From JBQTIU01 sp052387815 (GTDB lineage: Bacteria > Pseudomonadota > Alphaproteobacteria > CACIAM-22H2): a stretch of 64,000 bases of DNA. The stretch lies in NCBI GenBank assembly GCA_052387815.1, contig JBQTIU010000013.1, positions 1 through 64,000 on the forward strand, given 5' to 3'. The translations under genes and the position numbers were made by a program. The number at the start of each line of letters is the position of its first letter. Within the stretch, counting starts at the first letter, position 1. Shown piece by piece: positions 34,783-43,991 of the stretch. The notes under the pieces are model-generated. The model searched no databases and was not told where the DNA came from. It worked only from the letters and a program-made list of their open reading frames with translations.

Positions 34783-36105
34783 TTAAGCCCGCGCAAGCAA
34801 GCGCTTGGCGGCACGCTGGGCCTCGCCCTTGACCCGTTCGGCATCGAGGGTCAACACGTGCCGGCCGCGCATCAGCACTTTCCCCTCGACGATGGTGGTG
34901 TCCACGTCTTGCGCCCGCCCGGCGAAGACCAAGAGCGCCATCAGCCTTTCAGCCGAGTCGGTCCACCGCGGGGTCAGGTGGGGCTTGTCGAGGTCGATCA
35001 GGATCAAGTCGGCGCGCTTGCCGGGCTCGAGGCTGCCGATCTCCTCGAGGCCGAGCGCGCGGGCGCCGTTGCGAGTGGCCGCCTGGAGCAGTTGCTCCGG
35101 CGACAGCGCCGCCGGGTCGCGCCGCAGCGCGCGTTGGGCCAGCCCCGCCACGCGCATTTCGCGGAACGGGTCGAGGGTGTTGTTGCTCGCCGCACTATCG
35201 GTGCCGAGCGCGACGGTGATACCGGCCTCGGCGAACCTGGCCAGCGGCGCGATGCCTGAGCCGAGCTTCAAGTTGCTGGTCGGGTTGTGGGCGATCGCGG
35301 CGCCGGCCGCGGCCACCCGCCGGCAGTCGGCGGCGCCAAGCCACACCCCGTGGGCGATCAGGGTTCGCCTCGAAAGCAGGCCGAGCTCATCCAGCCGCTC
35401 GATCGGCGAGCGACCGCACGTCGCCGCGATCGTGTCCACTTCCGCCTGCGTTTCGGCGACGTGGATCTGCAGGTGGCAGCCTTGCCCCGCCAATTGCTCG
35501 GCGCAGCGCCGCAACAGGCCCATCGAGCACGCATAGAGCGAATGCGGCGCGAGACCGTAAGTCAGACGTGCGGTGGGCCTCGCCGCCAGCGCATCGAACC
35601 CCGCTTGCCACTCCGCCGCCAGCTTCGAAGGCTCGCCGTGGTCGCGCATGTTGAAGGCGAGACGGGCGCGCAACCCGCTTTCTTCGACCGCTTGCGCCGT
35701 CGCCGCAACGTCGCGCCACATGTCGGTACACGCGGTAATCCCGCTTTGGATCATCTCGAGGCAGGCCAACCTTGCCCCGGGCAGCGTTTCCTCCGGCCCG
35801 GCATGGCGCATCAACGGCCACACGGTCTGGGTGAGCCAATGCTCGAGTGGCAGTTCCTCGGCCAGGCCGCGCAGCAGGACCAGGCCCGCATGGCCGTGGC
35901 TGTTGACGAAGCCGGGCAGCACCGCCATGCCGGCGGCATCGATCCGCTGCGCCGCGGTGTAGCGCGGGCCGAGGTCGCTGCGCGCGCCGATCGCCACGAT
36001 GCGCCCGTCTTCGATCGCGATCGCGCCGTCCCTGTGGTAGGTGCTGGCCGCATCCATGGCCAACACCGCGCCGCCCTCGACCACAAGATCGCAGGCCAAC
36101 ATCAT
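34783..36105 (-). CDS. Amidohydrolase, MTA/SAH-deaminase-like (TRZ/ATZ family)
   Basis: A 440-residue metal-dependent hydrolase of the cytosine-deaminase-like group. The metal His pair is in FVNSHGHAGLVLLRG (about 61-63), further His in LQIHVAETQAE and LIAHGVWLG, and Asp in LGTDSAASNN (about 305). Relatives deaminate 5'-methylthioadenosine/SAH, guanine or s-triazines. It is the last gene of the island operon and overlaps the ATPase stop by 4 bases. A second amidohydrolase sits near the start of the same operon, so two hydrolytic steps on an imported compound are likely. Confidence 0.85.
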   Translation of the reverse strand: MMLACDLVVEGGAVLAMDAASTYHRDGAIAIEDGRIVAIGARSDLGPRYTAAQRIDAAGMAVLPGFVNSHGHAGLVLLRGLAEELPLEHWLTQTVWPLMRHAGPEETLPGARLACLEMIQSGITACTDMWRDVAATAQAVEESGLRARLAFNMRDHGEPSKLAAEWQAGFDALAARPTARLTYGLAPHSLYACSMGLLRRCAEQLAGQGCHLQIHVAETQAEVDTIAATCGRSPIERLDELGLLSRRTLIAHGVWLGAADCRRVAAAGAAIAHNPTSNLKLGSGIAPLARFAEAGITVALGTDSAASNNTLDPFREMRVAGLAQRALRRDPAALSPEQLLQAATRNGARALGLEEIGSLEPGKRADLILIDLDKPHLTPRWTDSAERLMALLVFAGRAQDVDTTIVEGKVLMRGRHVLTLDAERVKGEAQRAAKRLLARA

Positions 36106-37187
36106 GCTTCCGCCGCCGGCAGCACCAAGCAGTCGGCGGCGTGCCAACTGATGTGCACCATCTGGCCCGGCTCGAAGATCGTCCCGCCGCGGCTCGCTTG
36201 GGCCGTGCCGAGCCGTTCCTCGCCCACTGCGAGCGCGTAGAGGATGCTGGCCCCCAAATAGGTGCGGCCCTCGACCCGCGCCAGGAAGGCGTTGGGGGCA
36301 TCGGCAGGGGCCGGCCCAAGGGCGATGCGCTCATGGCGGATGACCGCCACCGCCGGCGCGCCGAGCGCGAGCCCGTCGCCCTCGCCCACGACCCGCAAGC
36401 CCGATGCGGTGACGAGGCGCACTTGGCGGCCCTCGCGGGCTTCCACCCGGCCCCGGATCAGGTTGGCTTGGCCGATGAAGCCGGCGACGAAGGGATGGGT
36501 CGGCCGCTCGTAGACCTCGTAGGGCGTGCCGAGCTGAACGATCGCGCCGCGGTCCATCACCGCCATGCGGTCGGCGAGCGTCAGCGCCTCTTCCTGGTCG
36601 TGGGTGACGAACACGGTGGTGATGCCGACTGCGCGTTGGACGCGGTGGATCTCCTCGCGCATCTCGACGCGAAGCTTGGCGTCGAGGTTGCTCAAGGGCT
36701 CGTCCAAAAGCAAGAGGTGCGGCTGGATCGCGATCGCGCGCGCCAGCGCGATGCGCTGCTGCTGGCCGCCGCTGAGCTGGCGCGGGTAGCGTTCGCCCAC
36801 GCCCTCGAGCCGCACCAGCTTGAGGGCCGCCTCGACCGCAGTGGCGATGCGCTGGCGCTCCCAGCGGCGCATCTTGAGCCCGAAGCCGACATTCTCGGCG
36901 GCTGTCAAGTGCGGAAACAGGGCGTAGTTCTGGAACACGAGCCCGATGTCACGCCGCTCCGGAGGCACGCGCGTGATATCGGCCTCATCCAGGCGGAGCC
37001 CGCCCGCATCGGCACCCTCGAAGCCGGCGATGATGCGAAGCGTGGTGGTCTTGCCGCAGCCGCTCGGGCCCAACAAGCACATGAGCTCGCCCTGCTCGAC
37101 CTTGAGGTTGAGATCGGCGAGCGCCTGCACGCTCCCGAAGGACTTGCTGATGTGCCGGAGTTCGAGGCTGGGCATGGGCTTAGCCAA
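36102..37187 (-). CDS. ABC transporter ATPase, PotA/FbpC type
   Basis: A 361-residue ATP-binding subunit. Walker A is GPSGCGKTT (about 39-47), Q-loop VFQNYALFPHLT, signature LSGGQQQRIALARA (about 138-151), Walker B LLLLDEPLSNLD and switch His in VTHDQEEAL. A C-terminal TOBE region (about 280-355) is typical of spermidine/putrescine and iron importers. It powers the two permeases encoded directly upstream. The 8-base overlap with the permease and 4-base overlap with the amidohydrolase show tight coupling. Confidence 0.92.
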   Translation of the reverse strand: MAKPMPSLELRHISKSFGSVQALADLNLKVEQGELMCLLGPSGCGKTTTLRIIAGFEGADAGGLRLDEADITRVPPERRDIGLVFQNYALFPHLTAAENVGFGLKMRRWERQRIATAVEAALKLVRLEGVGERYPRQLSGGQQQRIALARAIAIQPHLLLLDEPLSNLDAKLRVEMREEIHRVQRAVGITTVFVTHDQEEALTLADRMAVMDRGAIVQLGTPYEVYERPTHPFVAGFIGQANLIRGRVEAREGRQVRLVTASGLRVVGEGDGLALGAPAVAVIRHERIALGPAPADAPNAFLARVEGRTYLGASILYALAVGEERLGTAQASRGGTIFEPGQMVHISWHAADCLVLPAAEA

Positions 37188-37965
37188 GGAGCCGGAGGCG
37201 GAGCCCGCGCTCGATCGTCAGCGTGGTGGCGAGGGCGGCAAACACCAAAACCGTGCCGATGGCGGCGATCAGCGGGTCGATGCGCGATTCCATGTAGGCG
37301 TACATCTGGATCGGCAAGGTCGCGGTCGCGGGGTTGGTCAGGAACAGCGACAGCGGCAGGTTCACGAAAGACAGGATGTAGGCGAATACGAAGCCGGCGA
37401 TGAGCCCGGTGCGCGCGATCGGCAGGGTCACGTGCCATAGCGCCCTGAGCGGTCCCGCACCGAGGCTACGCGCGGCGTCTTCGAGGGTGAAGTCGAAGTG
37501 GGCGAGGGCCGTCATGGCGAGCCGAAGCGCGAAGGGCAGCACGTAGACGGTGTGCACGGCGATCAGACCGGCAAGGCCGAGCTGAATCCCGGCCACGCCC
37601 ATGAGCTGCAACATAGCCAGCCCGATCACGATCTGTGGCACCAGCAGCGGGCCCAAGAAGAAGGTCTGCAGCGCGTTCTTGCCGCGCAGGGGATAGCGTA
37701 CCAAGGCATAAGCCGCCGGGAAGGCCAGGAGCGTGGCGAGCGTCGCCGCGGCGGCGGCGAGGATGGCGCTCGTCCGCATCGAGGCCGTGAACTCCTGGTG
37801 GCGGAACATGGCGGCGTACCAGCGCACGGTGAACGACTCGAACGGGCTCGGGAAGCTGGTCGCGGAATTGAACGAGTCGACCAGGATGATGGCCGCGGGC
37901 GCGACGACGAACAGGTAGACGAGCGCGAGATAAAGCCGCCCGGCGAGCTTGAGCGCAGCCGTCAT
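37180..37965 (-). CDS. ABC transporter permease, PotC-like
   Basis: A 261-residue inner-membrane permease with about six helices. The EAA-like loop is EDAARSLGAGPLRALWHVTLP (about 175-195; partly shown), which docks on the ATPase. The start at 37965 overlaps the other permease's stop by 4 bases; a much longer frame upstream is not coding. It belongs to the polyamine/opine/thiamine-type importer class, second permease position. Confidence 0.9.
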   Translation of the reverse strand: MTAALKLAGRLYLALVYLFVVAPAAIILVDSFNSATSFPSPFESFTVRWYAAMFRHQEFTASMRTSAILAAAAATLATLLAFPAAYALVRYPLRGKNALQTFFLGPLLVPQIVIGLAMLQLMGVAGIQLGLAGLIAVHTVYVLPFALRLAMTALAHFDFTLEDAARSLGAGPLRALWHVTLPIARTGLIAGFVFAYILSFVNLPLSLFLTNPATATLPIQMYAYMESRIDPLIAAIGTVLVFAALATTLTIERGLRLRLLG

Positions 37966-38816
37966 CCGCGTATCGCCCGCGAAACCAGCCGCGTGAAAGC
38001 GAAGATCACCGCTACCATCAGCATGATGAGCACGATCGAGGCGGCGGCCGCCATCTCGGTGTTGAAGGTGGCGAGGATGAACTGCGCCACCAGCGTCGTC
38101 AGGGTCAGCTGCGTCGCCCCGCCGAGGTAATGCGGCGAGACGTAGGCGCTGGCGGCGAGCGAGAAGGCGATCAGCGAGGCCGACAGCACCCCCGGCAGGC
38201 TCAGCGGCCAGACCACGGCCCAGAACCGGCGCACGCGCCCGGCGCCGAGGCTGGTCGCCGCCTCCATGAGCTCGTCCGGGATCTGCTTTAAGGCGCTCAA
38301 CAGCGTCAACACCACGAATGGCAACACGAAATGCACCAGGCCGATGACGATGGCGGTCTCGCTGCCGATCAGCCGCAGCGCCCGGGCGATGCCGAACGCG
38401 GCAAGGCCGCGCACCAGCGGCCCGCCGTCGGCGAGCAAAATCATCCACCCGAGGACGACGACCAGGGGGCCGCATAGGATCGGAAACGTAAGGCCGATCA
38501 CGAGCATGCCGCCGTACCGCTCGGACAGGCCTTTGAGCACGTAGGCCGCCGGGTATCCGACGACCAGCGCGACCGCGGCGGCGATCACGGCCAGCCGGAA
38601 GGTGCGCGCGAGCACGTCGAGGTAATAGGCCTTGCCGAACAGGTAGGCGTAGTTGCCGAGGCCGGGGCCCTCGAACTGCACCAGCACGTTGGGCGAGACG
38701 CTGAGATAAGCGCTGGCGGCGAGGGGAACCAGCAGGAACAGGGCGAGGCAGGCGGTCGCCGGCGCCAGCGGCAGGTAAAGCGACCAGTGCCGGGGCTTGC
38801 GGGCGGCCCCGGTCAC
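37962..38816 (-). CDS. ABC transporter permease, PotB-like
   Basis: A 284-residue permease with about six helices. Its EAA loop reads MEAATSLGAGRVRRFWAVVWP (about 186-206; partly shown). The start is GTG at 38816, overlapping the iron-sulfur subunit's stop by 4 bases. It forms the channel with the PotC-like partner for a substrate delivered by the Tat-exported binding protein at the head of the operon. Confidence 0.9.
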   Translation of the reverse strand: MTGAARKPRHWSLYLPLAPATACLALFLLVPLAASAYLSVSPNVLVQFEGPGLGNYAYLFGKAYYLDVLARTFRLAVIAAAVALVVGYPAAYVLKGLSERYGGMLVIGLTFPILCGPLVVVLGWMILLADGGPLVRGLAAFGIARALRLIGSETAIVIGLVHFVLPFVVLTLLSALKQIPDELMEAATSLGAGRVRRFWAVVWPLSLPGVLSASLIAFSLAASAYVSPHYLGGATQLTLTTLVAQFILATFNTEMAAAASIVLIMLMVAVIFAFTRLVSRAIRG

Positions 38817-39550
38817 GTCGCGGGTTTGCCGGCGCTAAGCGGCCGGCTCGGCGGCAGCACGTCGCGATATCCTTCCTCAAGCGCGCGCGCCCGCAATCCC
38901 TGGATCGCGCGCTCCAATACCGGGATGCCGACCGGGCAGGCCTCGGTGCAGCGGTGACAGGAGATGCAGTCGCGGATCCGCGCCACCTCGGTGACCGTCG
39001 GCCCACGCGTGCCTTCGTCGCGCGGGTCGAGCGCCAAGCGCGCGAGCTGCACCAACGCCGCCGGCCCGACAAAGCCCTCGCCGTAGGCCGGGCAGATCGA
39101 GGTGCAGATCAAGCACTCGATGCATTCGGTCATCTTCGCGGCGTCGGCCATGACCTCGGAATCGAGCGGCTCGGGAAAGCCGGCGTAGGGAGCTCGGCGT
39201 TCGAGACCCAACCCGAGTCGGCTCAAGCCGTCCTCGTACGGCGTGCGGTCGATGACCAGGTCGCGCAACACCGGGAAATGGTCGAGGGGCTCGATCAGCA
39301 TCTCGCGCTCGGCCGGCTCCCAGCAGGCGAGCTCAGCCTTACCGTTGACCTTCACCGCGCACTGGCCGCACTTCTTGACCCCGCAATACCAGCGGTAGGC
39401 GATCGAGGGGCCGAGGTCCTCCTGGATCGCCTCCAACACGTCGAGCACCCGCATCCCTTCGACATACGGAACCTCGAAGCTGTGGTCGCTGGGCGCGGTA
39501 TCGAGCGCGGGATCGAACAGCCGCACGGTGGCTTTGACGACGTCGTCCAT
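38813..39550 (-). CDS. SdhB/FrdB-like iron-sulfur subunit
   Basis: A 245-residue redox protein. A ferredoxin-type 2Fe-2S site lies at about 55-75 (WYCGVKKCGQCAVKVNGKAELAC; partly shown). A C-terminal pair of cluster sites follows, CIECLICTSICP (about 141-152) and CISCHRCTEACP (about 194-205). This is the layout of succinate dehydrogenase/fumarate reductase iron-sulfur subunits. The flavoprotein partner is encoded 21 bases upstream. No membrane anchor subunits (SdhC/D) are present, so the complex is probably soluble. Confidence 0.87.
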   Translation of the reverse strand: MDDVVKATVRLFDPALDTAPSDHSFEVPYVEGMRVLDVLEAIQEDLGPSIAYRWYCGVKKCGQCAVKVNGKAELACWEPAEREMLIEPLDHFPVLRDLVIDRTPYEDGLSRLGLGLERRAPYAGFPEPLDSEVMADAAKMTECIECLICTSICPAYGEGFVGPAALVQLARLALDPRDEGTRGPTVTEVARIRDCISCHRCTEACPVGIPVLERAIQGLRARALEEGYRDVLPPSRPLSAGKPAT

Positions 39551-39571
39551 GTCCTTGGCCTCGGCGAGCGC

Positions 39572-41305
39572 TCAGTAGTCGACGCTGAAGAAATCCGCAC
39601 GGCCGCTCTCCGCCGGCTGGGCGTAGGGCAGCTCGACCGGCGCGGTCGCGAGCTCGAGTTCGCCCCGACTCTCCCGGCCGATCACATGGCGCAGCCAGGC
39701 GCCGTTATCGGTGTAGGGAAAGTCCTCGCGGTAGAAGGGGCCACGGCTTTCCTGGCGGTAGAGCGAGAAGCGGGCGACCAACGCGCAGGCGTCGATCATG
39801 TCTTCGGCGTCGATGGCCTCGACCCAATCGTAGCTGTAGCGGTGGCCGAGCGACTCCAACCGCATGCGCGCTAGCGCCTCGACGCGCAGTCGGGCAAGTT
39901 GGTCGACCGCCCTGTGCATCGAAGCTGCGCTCTTCACATAGCTCATATGCTCCCACATCACCGCCCGGATCAGCTTCTTGACCTGGGCGGGCGTGAGGCC
40001 CTGGCGCGGGGTATCGCGGCGGTAGCCGAACACCCGCCGCGCCTCCGCCTCGACTTGGCCCTCGTCCAGCTTCGGCGACGCCACCCGGCGGCAATACTCG
40101 ACCGCCCCGCGCCCGGCCACGATGCCGTCATAGGTGACGTTCGGCAGCCCGCCGGTCACGAGCGCGCTCACCGACCCCGCGACGTAGAGGCCGTCGATGC
40201 CGGACTCCATGGTCCGCCCGTCGACCTTCACGCCGCCCACGTTCATGTGCCAGGTAATCGCGTTCTCGACCAGATCCCGCTTGGGGTCGAGGCCGAGCTT
40301 GCGGAGGAAGGCGGTCTGCGAGATGTAGCGGTCGAGCACGTGCGGCTCGACGTGGCGGTAGCTCGTGTAATAGCCGCCGTCGAAGCGCGCCTTGCCCGCT
40401 TTGACCTGTTTGGCCAGGAGCTTGAGCTGCATGATGTAGGGCACCGGGTTCTCGCTGAACATGTTGCCGTCGTAGAAGAGCTCGCCGCTGGCATTGAAGA
40501 ACTGCGTGCGGTGCGTCGTATCCGGCAGGGGGTTGGGATAGAGGTGGAGCCGCATCCAGGCCTTGGGCCGGGCGACATCCGAGGCGTGGTACCACTGCAT
40601 CTCGAGATTCTGCAGCGGGACGCCGGCGCGGTAGGCCATCACCCAGCCGTTCGCCGCGCCCTCGCGGGTCCCGGTCGCGCGCGTCGACAGGTAATTGGAA
40701 TGGCCGGTCGCCAACACCACCGCTTTGGCGCGGATCACCAGGAACTCGCCGTTGCGGTAGTCGATCGCGGTCGCCCCGGCGATGCGGTCGCCCTCGATCA
40801 GCAGGCGGGTGGCGCTCGTTTCCTCGAGCACGCGCAGCTTCCGGGCGAAGATCTCGCGCCGCATCAGGTTCATGATGATCTGGCCCGATAAGCCCATCTT
40901 GGTCGCCCAGGCCTGGGTCTTGCGCGGCAAGTCGGAAACGATCGTACCGTCGGGCCGGCGCAGCATGTACAGCCCGCGCCGCTCGAGCCAGGGGAAGAAC
41001 TCGCTCAAGTTGTAGTCGGCGGCCGCCTTCATGTAGTGCTGGTCGCCGAGGTAGTGGGTGTATCTGGCTAAGAAGTCGAGGGTGCGCTTGACCCGCACCG
41101 ATTCGCTCGGCGGCACCGAGCCGTCGTCGGGCGGCGCAAACCAGTTGAGGTTGCCGGCGAAGATCGAGCAGCCGCTTTTGCCCACGAATCCTTTGACCAC
41201 CAGCGTCACGTCGAGGCCGGCGTCATGGGCCTCGAGCGCGGCGCGCGTCCCCGCGCCGCCGCCGCCGATCACCAGCAGATCGGTTTCGACTGCTTTGCGC
41301 GTCAT
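39572..41305 (-). CDS. SdhA/FrdA-like flavoprotein subunit
   Basis: A 577-residue FAD protein. The nucleotide-binding start LLVIGGGGAGTRAALEAHDAG is at about 9-29 (partly shown). VKGFVGKSGCSIFAGN lies where the covalent FAD region of SdhA is found. VVLATGHSNYLSTRATGTREGAANGWVMA (partly shown) matches the succinate dehydrogenase/fumarate reductase superfamily. A HVEPHVLDRY segment and a helical C-terminal domain follow. It would oxidise or reduce a compound made in this operon rather than succinate, judging by the lack of an anchor and the company it keeps. Start 41305 lies 20 bases from the previous stop. Confidence 0.87.
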   Translation of the reverse strand: MTRKAVETDLLVIGGGGAGTRAALEAHDAGLDVTLVVKGFVGKSGCSIFAGNLNWFAPPDDGSVPPSESVRVKRTLDFLARYTHYLGDQHYMKAAADYNLSEFFPWLERRGLYMLRRPDGTIVSDLPRKTQAWATKMGLSGQIIMNLMRREIFARKLRVLEETSATRLLIEGDRIAGATAIDYRNGEFLVIRAKAVVLATGHSNYLSTRATGTREGAANGWVMAYRAGVPLQNLEMQWYHASDVARPKAWMRLHLYPNPLPDTTHRTQFFNASGELFYDGNMFSENPVPYIMQLKLLAKQVKAGKARFDGGYYTSYRHVEPHVLDRYISQTAFLRKLGLDPKRDLVENAITWHMNVGGVKVDGRTMESGIDGLYVAGSVSALVTGGLPNVTYDGIVAGRGAVEYCRRVASPKLDEGQVEAEARRVFGYRRDTPRQGLTPAQVKKLIRAVMWEHMSYVKSAASMHRAVDQLARLRVEALARMRLESLGHRYSYDWVEAIDAEDMIDACALVARFSLYRQESRGPFYREDFPYTDNGAWLRHVIGRESRGELELATAPVELPYAQPAESGRADFFSVDY

Positions 41306-41325
41306 CGCTCCGTGCTCCGGAGGCC

Positions 41326-42642
41326 TCAAGCCAGCTCGGCCGCGGCCAGGCAAACCGCCGCCGCCGCCTGGCCTTCGGCCATGACCGCCGCCTCGTCGAG
41401 AGTCTCGACCACCCGCTCGCGCATCAAAACGCGGCCCTCGACGATCACCGTATCGACATCGGCGCCGGAGGCGGCGAACACGAGATGCGCCAACACCTGT
41501 TCGGGCCGCTCGCGGCACAGCGGCCGGAACCGCGCATCGGACAGATCGACCGTGATGATATCCGCGCGTTTGCCGACCTCGAGCGTGCCGATCCGGCGCT
41601 CGAGGCCGACGACGCGCGCGCCCTCGCGGGTGGCGAAGCCGAGCGCCTGCGCCGGGGTGAGCGCGCCCGCGGGCCCGTTCATGCGCTGCAAGAGCAAGGC
41701 CAGGCGCATTTCGTCGAACAGGTCGTGTCGGTCGTTGGCCGCGGCGCTGTCGGTGCCGAGACCGACCGCAACGCCGGCCGCCACCATCTCCGCCACCGGC
41801 GCGACGCCGACGCCGAGCTTGGCGTTACTGGTGGGATTGTGGGCGACGCCGGCGCCGCGCGCGGCGATCAGCCGAATCTCGTCGGGCCGGGCCCACACCG
41901 CGTGGGCCAAGATGGTGCCGGCGCGCATGAGGCCGAGCGCGTCCGCCCGGTGCAAGTCGTGCCCGGCTTCGACCTCGGCCTCGGTCTCGAGGGCGTGCAA
42001 GTGGATCGGCAAGCCGTGGCGCTGGGCGAGCCCTGCCGCCTCGCTAGCGACCTCCGCGCTCGCGGTGTAAAGGGATTGGAGCCCGACCGCGATCCCGATG
42101 CGCGCGGACTTGAACGGGAGGGCGGCGGCGAGGACTTCGTCCAGGCGCTCGCCGCGTGCGTCCATATGGTAGGTCGCCAGCACGGCGCGCAGGCCGGACT
42201 CGGCGACCGCGCCGGCGGTTTCCGGCAGGTGCGGCCACATGTCGGCGAAGGTCGTGATGCCCGCCTTCAGCATCTCGAGGCAGGCAAGCCGGCTGCCGGC
42301 GCGGCAGGCGGAGGCGTCCATCGCCGATAAGAACGGCCACACCACCCGGGACAGGCGCTCAGGCAGCGGCCGGTCGCCGGCCGCGCCCTTGAGCAAGTTC
42401 ATCGCCGCGTGAACGTGACAGTTGACGAGCCCCGGCAGCACCGCCCGACCCGCGCACTCGATCCGCGTTGCGGCCGGCCACGCCGGATCGATCTCCGCTG
42501 CGGGGCCGACCGCGGCGATCCGGCCGTCCAGCACCGCGACCGAGCCCGGCCAAATGATCCGCTCGCCGGGCTCCGCTACGGGGATGACGATGCCGCCCGT
42601 TAGCAGCAGCGTGGCTCGGTCCGAGCCTAGCGCACGCGCCAC
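41326..42642 (-). CDS. Amidohydrolase, TRZ/ATZ family (first copy in operon)
   Basis: A 438-residue metal-dependent hydrolase, paralogous to the last gene of the operon. The His pair is in LVNCHVHAAMNLLKG (about 64-66), later ligands in IHLHALETEAE, ILAHAVWA and GLGTDSAAAND (about 305). GTG at 42642 gives the conserved beginning and overlaps the binding-protein gene by 16 bases. Deamination or dechlorination of a ring nitrogen compound is the usual chemistry of the family; the substrate is not known. Confidence 0.85.
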   Translation of the reverse strand: MARALGSDRATLLLTGGIVIPVAEPGERIIWPGSVAVLDGRIAAVGPAAEIDPAWPAATRIECAGRAVLPGLVNCHVHAAMNLLKGAAGDRPLPERLSRVVWPFLSAMDASACRAGSRLACLEMLKAGITTFADMWPHLPETAGAVAESGLRAVLATYHMDARGERLDEVLAAALPFKSARIGIAVGLQSLYTASAEVASEAAGLAQRHGLPIHLHALETEAEVEAGHDLHRADALGLMRAGTILAHAVWARPDEIRLIAARGAGVAHNPTSNAKLGVGVAPVAEMVAAGVAVGLGTDSAAANDRHDLFDEMRLALLLQRMNGPAGALTPAQALGFATREGARVVGLERRIGTLEVGKRADIITVDLSDARFRPLCRERPEQVLAHLVFAASGADVDTVIVEGRVLMRERVVETLDEAAVMAEGQAAAAVCLAAAELA

Positions 42643-43751
42643 TGCGGCACCACCTCTGTGTTCATGCGCTCGGTCCAAGCGGCACGCTTGTCGGCGAACA
42701 GCACCGGGTCGAAGAACCGCAACTGGCCGATGCGAGCGCCGCACGCGCACCGTGCGGCCGCTGCCTGGTCGAGCGTGATGCGCTTGCTGGTCGCGCCTTG
42801 ATAGGTGTCGCGGGCGAACGCTTCCTGCACCTTCGGCGACAGCATCAGGTTCATGAACGCTTCCGCGAGCTCGGGGTACTTGGCGCCCTTGACCATGCTC
42901 ACGTACTCCGGCACCCCGATCCCGCCTTCCTTGGGGATGACGTACTCGATCGGGTATTTCTGGGTCTTCATCGTCTCGAGATAGTAGTCGAACTCGGTCG
43001 CGAGCGTGACGTCGCCGCTCTTGTTGAGGGGCGCCCAGTCGGTCCAGAACACGGTCAGCCTCAGGGGCTTGAGTTCGGCTAGCTTCTTGAACCCGGGGTC
43101 GGGATTGGCGGCGCTGCCGCCGGCAAGCTCGGCGGCGATGATGACGAAGGCCGGCATCTGGCTGTGCACAGGCGAAGCCATCGCCAGCTTGCCGTGGAAT
43201 TCGGGCCGCCACAGGTCGGCCCAGCTCGTCGGCTTGTCCTTCACCGCTTCGGGATGGTAGCCCAGCACGTAAGCGATCAAGGTATAGGGCACGCCCGGCA
43301 GCGTGTCGGCGCTCCCGATGCCTTTGACCGAGAATGCCCAGTCGTGGATGTCAGCCAGGTTCGCGATGTTCTTGCGCGTGACCGTGGTCAAGATGCCGGC
43401 ACGGTGGCCGGCGACCACGGCCTCGTCGGTGGAGAAGAACACGTCCGCGGGCGGGCTCGCGCGCTGCGCCAACAGCTTGTTGTAGCGGGCGCCTTGGCCG
43501 CCGATGTCGAACGCCAGCATGGCGCCGGTCTGCTTCTCGAACTCGGGCTGCAAGTAACTCTTGATGCCCTCCTGGGTGACGCCGCCCCAAGTGGAAACCG
43601 TCAGAGTCGCGCCGCGCATGATCGCCGGCGCCGCCTGGGCCCACGCCCGTCGCCCCACGCCGCCGCCGGCGAGCGAGGCGAGGCCGACGCCCGCCGCGCC
43701 CTGCAAAACCTGCCGCCGGGTAGGCGAACCGGTCAGGTACTTGGTCCTCAT
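42627..43751 (-). CDS. Tat-exported ABC binding protein, spermidine/putrescine type
   Basis: A 374-residue periplasmic binding protein. The signal is twin-arginine (SPTRRQVLQGAAGVGLASLAGG, partly shown, residues 9-30), cleaved near WAQAA. The mature part is the PotD-like fold (LTVSTWGGVTQEGIKSYLQPEF; partly shown) with PTSWADLWRPEFHGKLAM and a Cys pair in RCACGAR near the end. It is the first gene of the eight-gene operon and has a GGGAGG site. A hairpin with 12-bp arms lies in the leader. Confidence 0.87.
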   Translation of the reverse strand: MRTKYLTGSPTRRQVLQGAAGVGLASLAGGGVGRRAWAQAAPAIMRGATLTVSTWGGVTQEGIKSYLQPEFEKQTGAMLAFDIGGQGARYNKLLAQRASPPADVFFSTDEAVVAGHRAGILTTVTRKNIANLADIHDWAFSVKGIGSADTLPGVPYTLIAYVLGYHPEAVKDKPTSWADLWRPEFHGKLAMASPVHSQMPAFVIIAAELAGGSAANPDPGFKKLAELKPLRLTVFWTDWAPLNKSGDVTLATEFDYYLETMKTQKYPIEYVIPKEGGIGVPEYVSMVKGAKYPELAEAFMNLMLSPKVQEAFARDTYQGATSKRITLDQAAAARCACGARIGQLRFFDPVLFADKRAAWTERMNTEVVPQWRVR

Positions 43752-43769
43752 CTCTCTTCCTCCCTGTCA

Positions 43770-43797
43770 TTGGGCGCGCCGCTCGCGGCGCGCCCAA
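43770..43797 (-). other. Leader hairpin of the island operon
   Basis: Perfect 12-bp arms (43770-43781 and 43786-43797) with a 4-base loop, ending 18 bases before the start codon of the binding-protein gene and just upstream of its ribosome site. There is no T-run on either side. It may influence translation or message stability, or be a leftover of an older terminator. Confidence 0.5.
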
Positions 43798-43991
43798 AAT
43801 ACACTCTGACTCCGGCCGCGGCGCGGCTGTGCGCCTTCGGCGGATTTCGACCCATGATAACGGACGCCGTCGCGGTGAACAACAGCATAGGGGGGCGCCC
43901 GGGGAATCGCATTAGGAAAAACAATACGCTTGCGCGGATGGGGTGATATGGGTTCTACGGGATGGCACCGTTTTTAGGAGGGATCGGTGCC

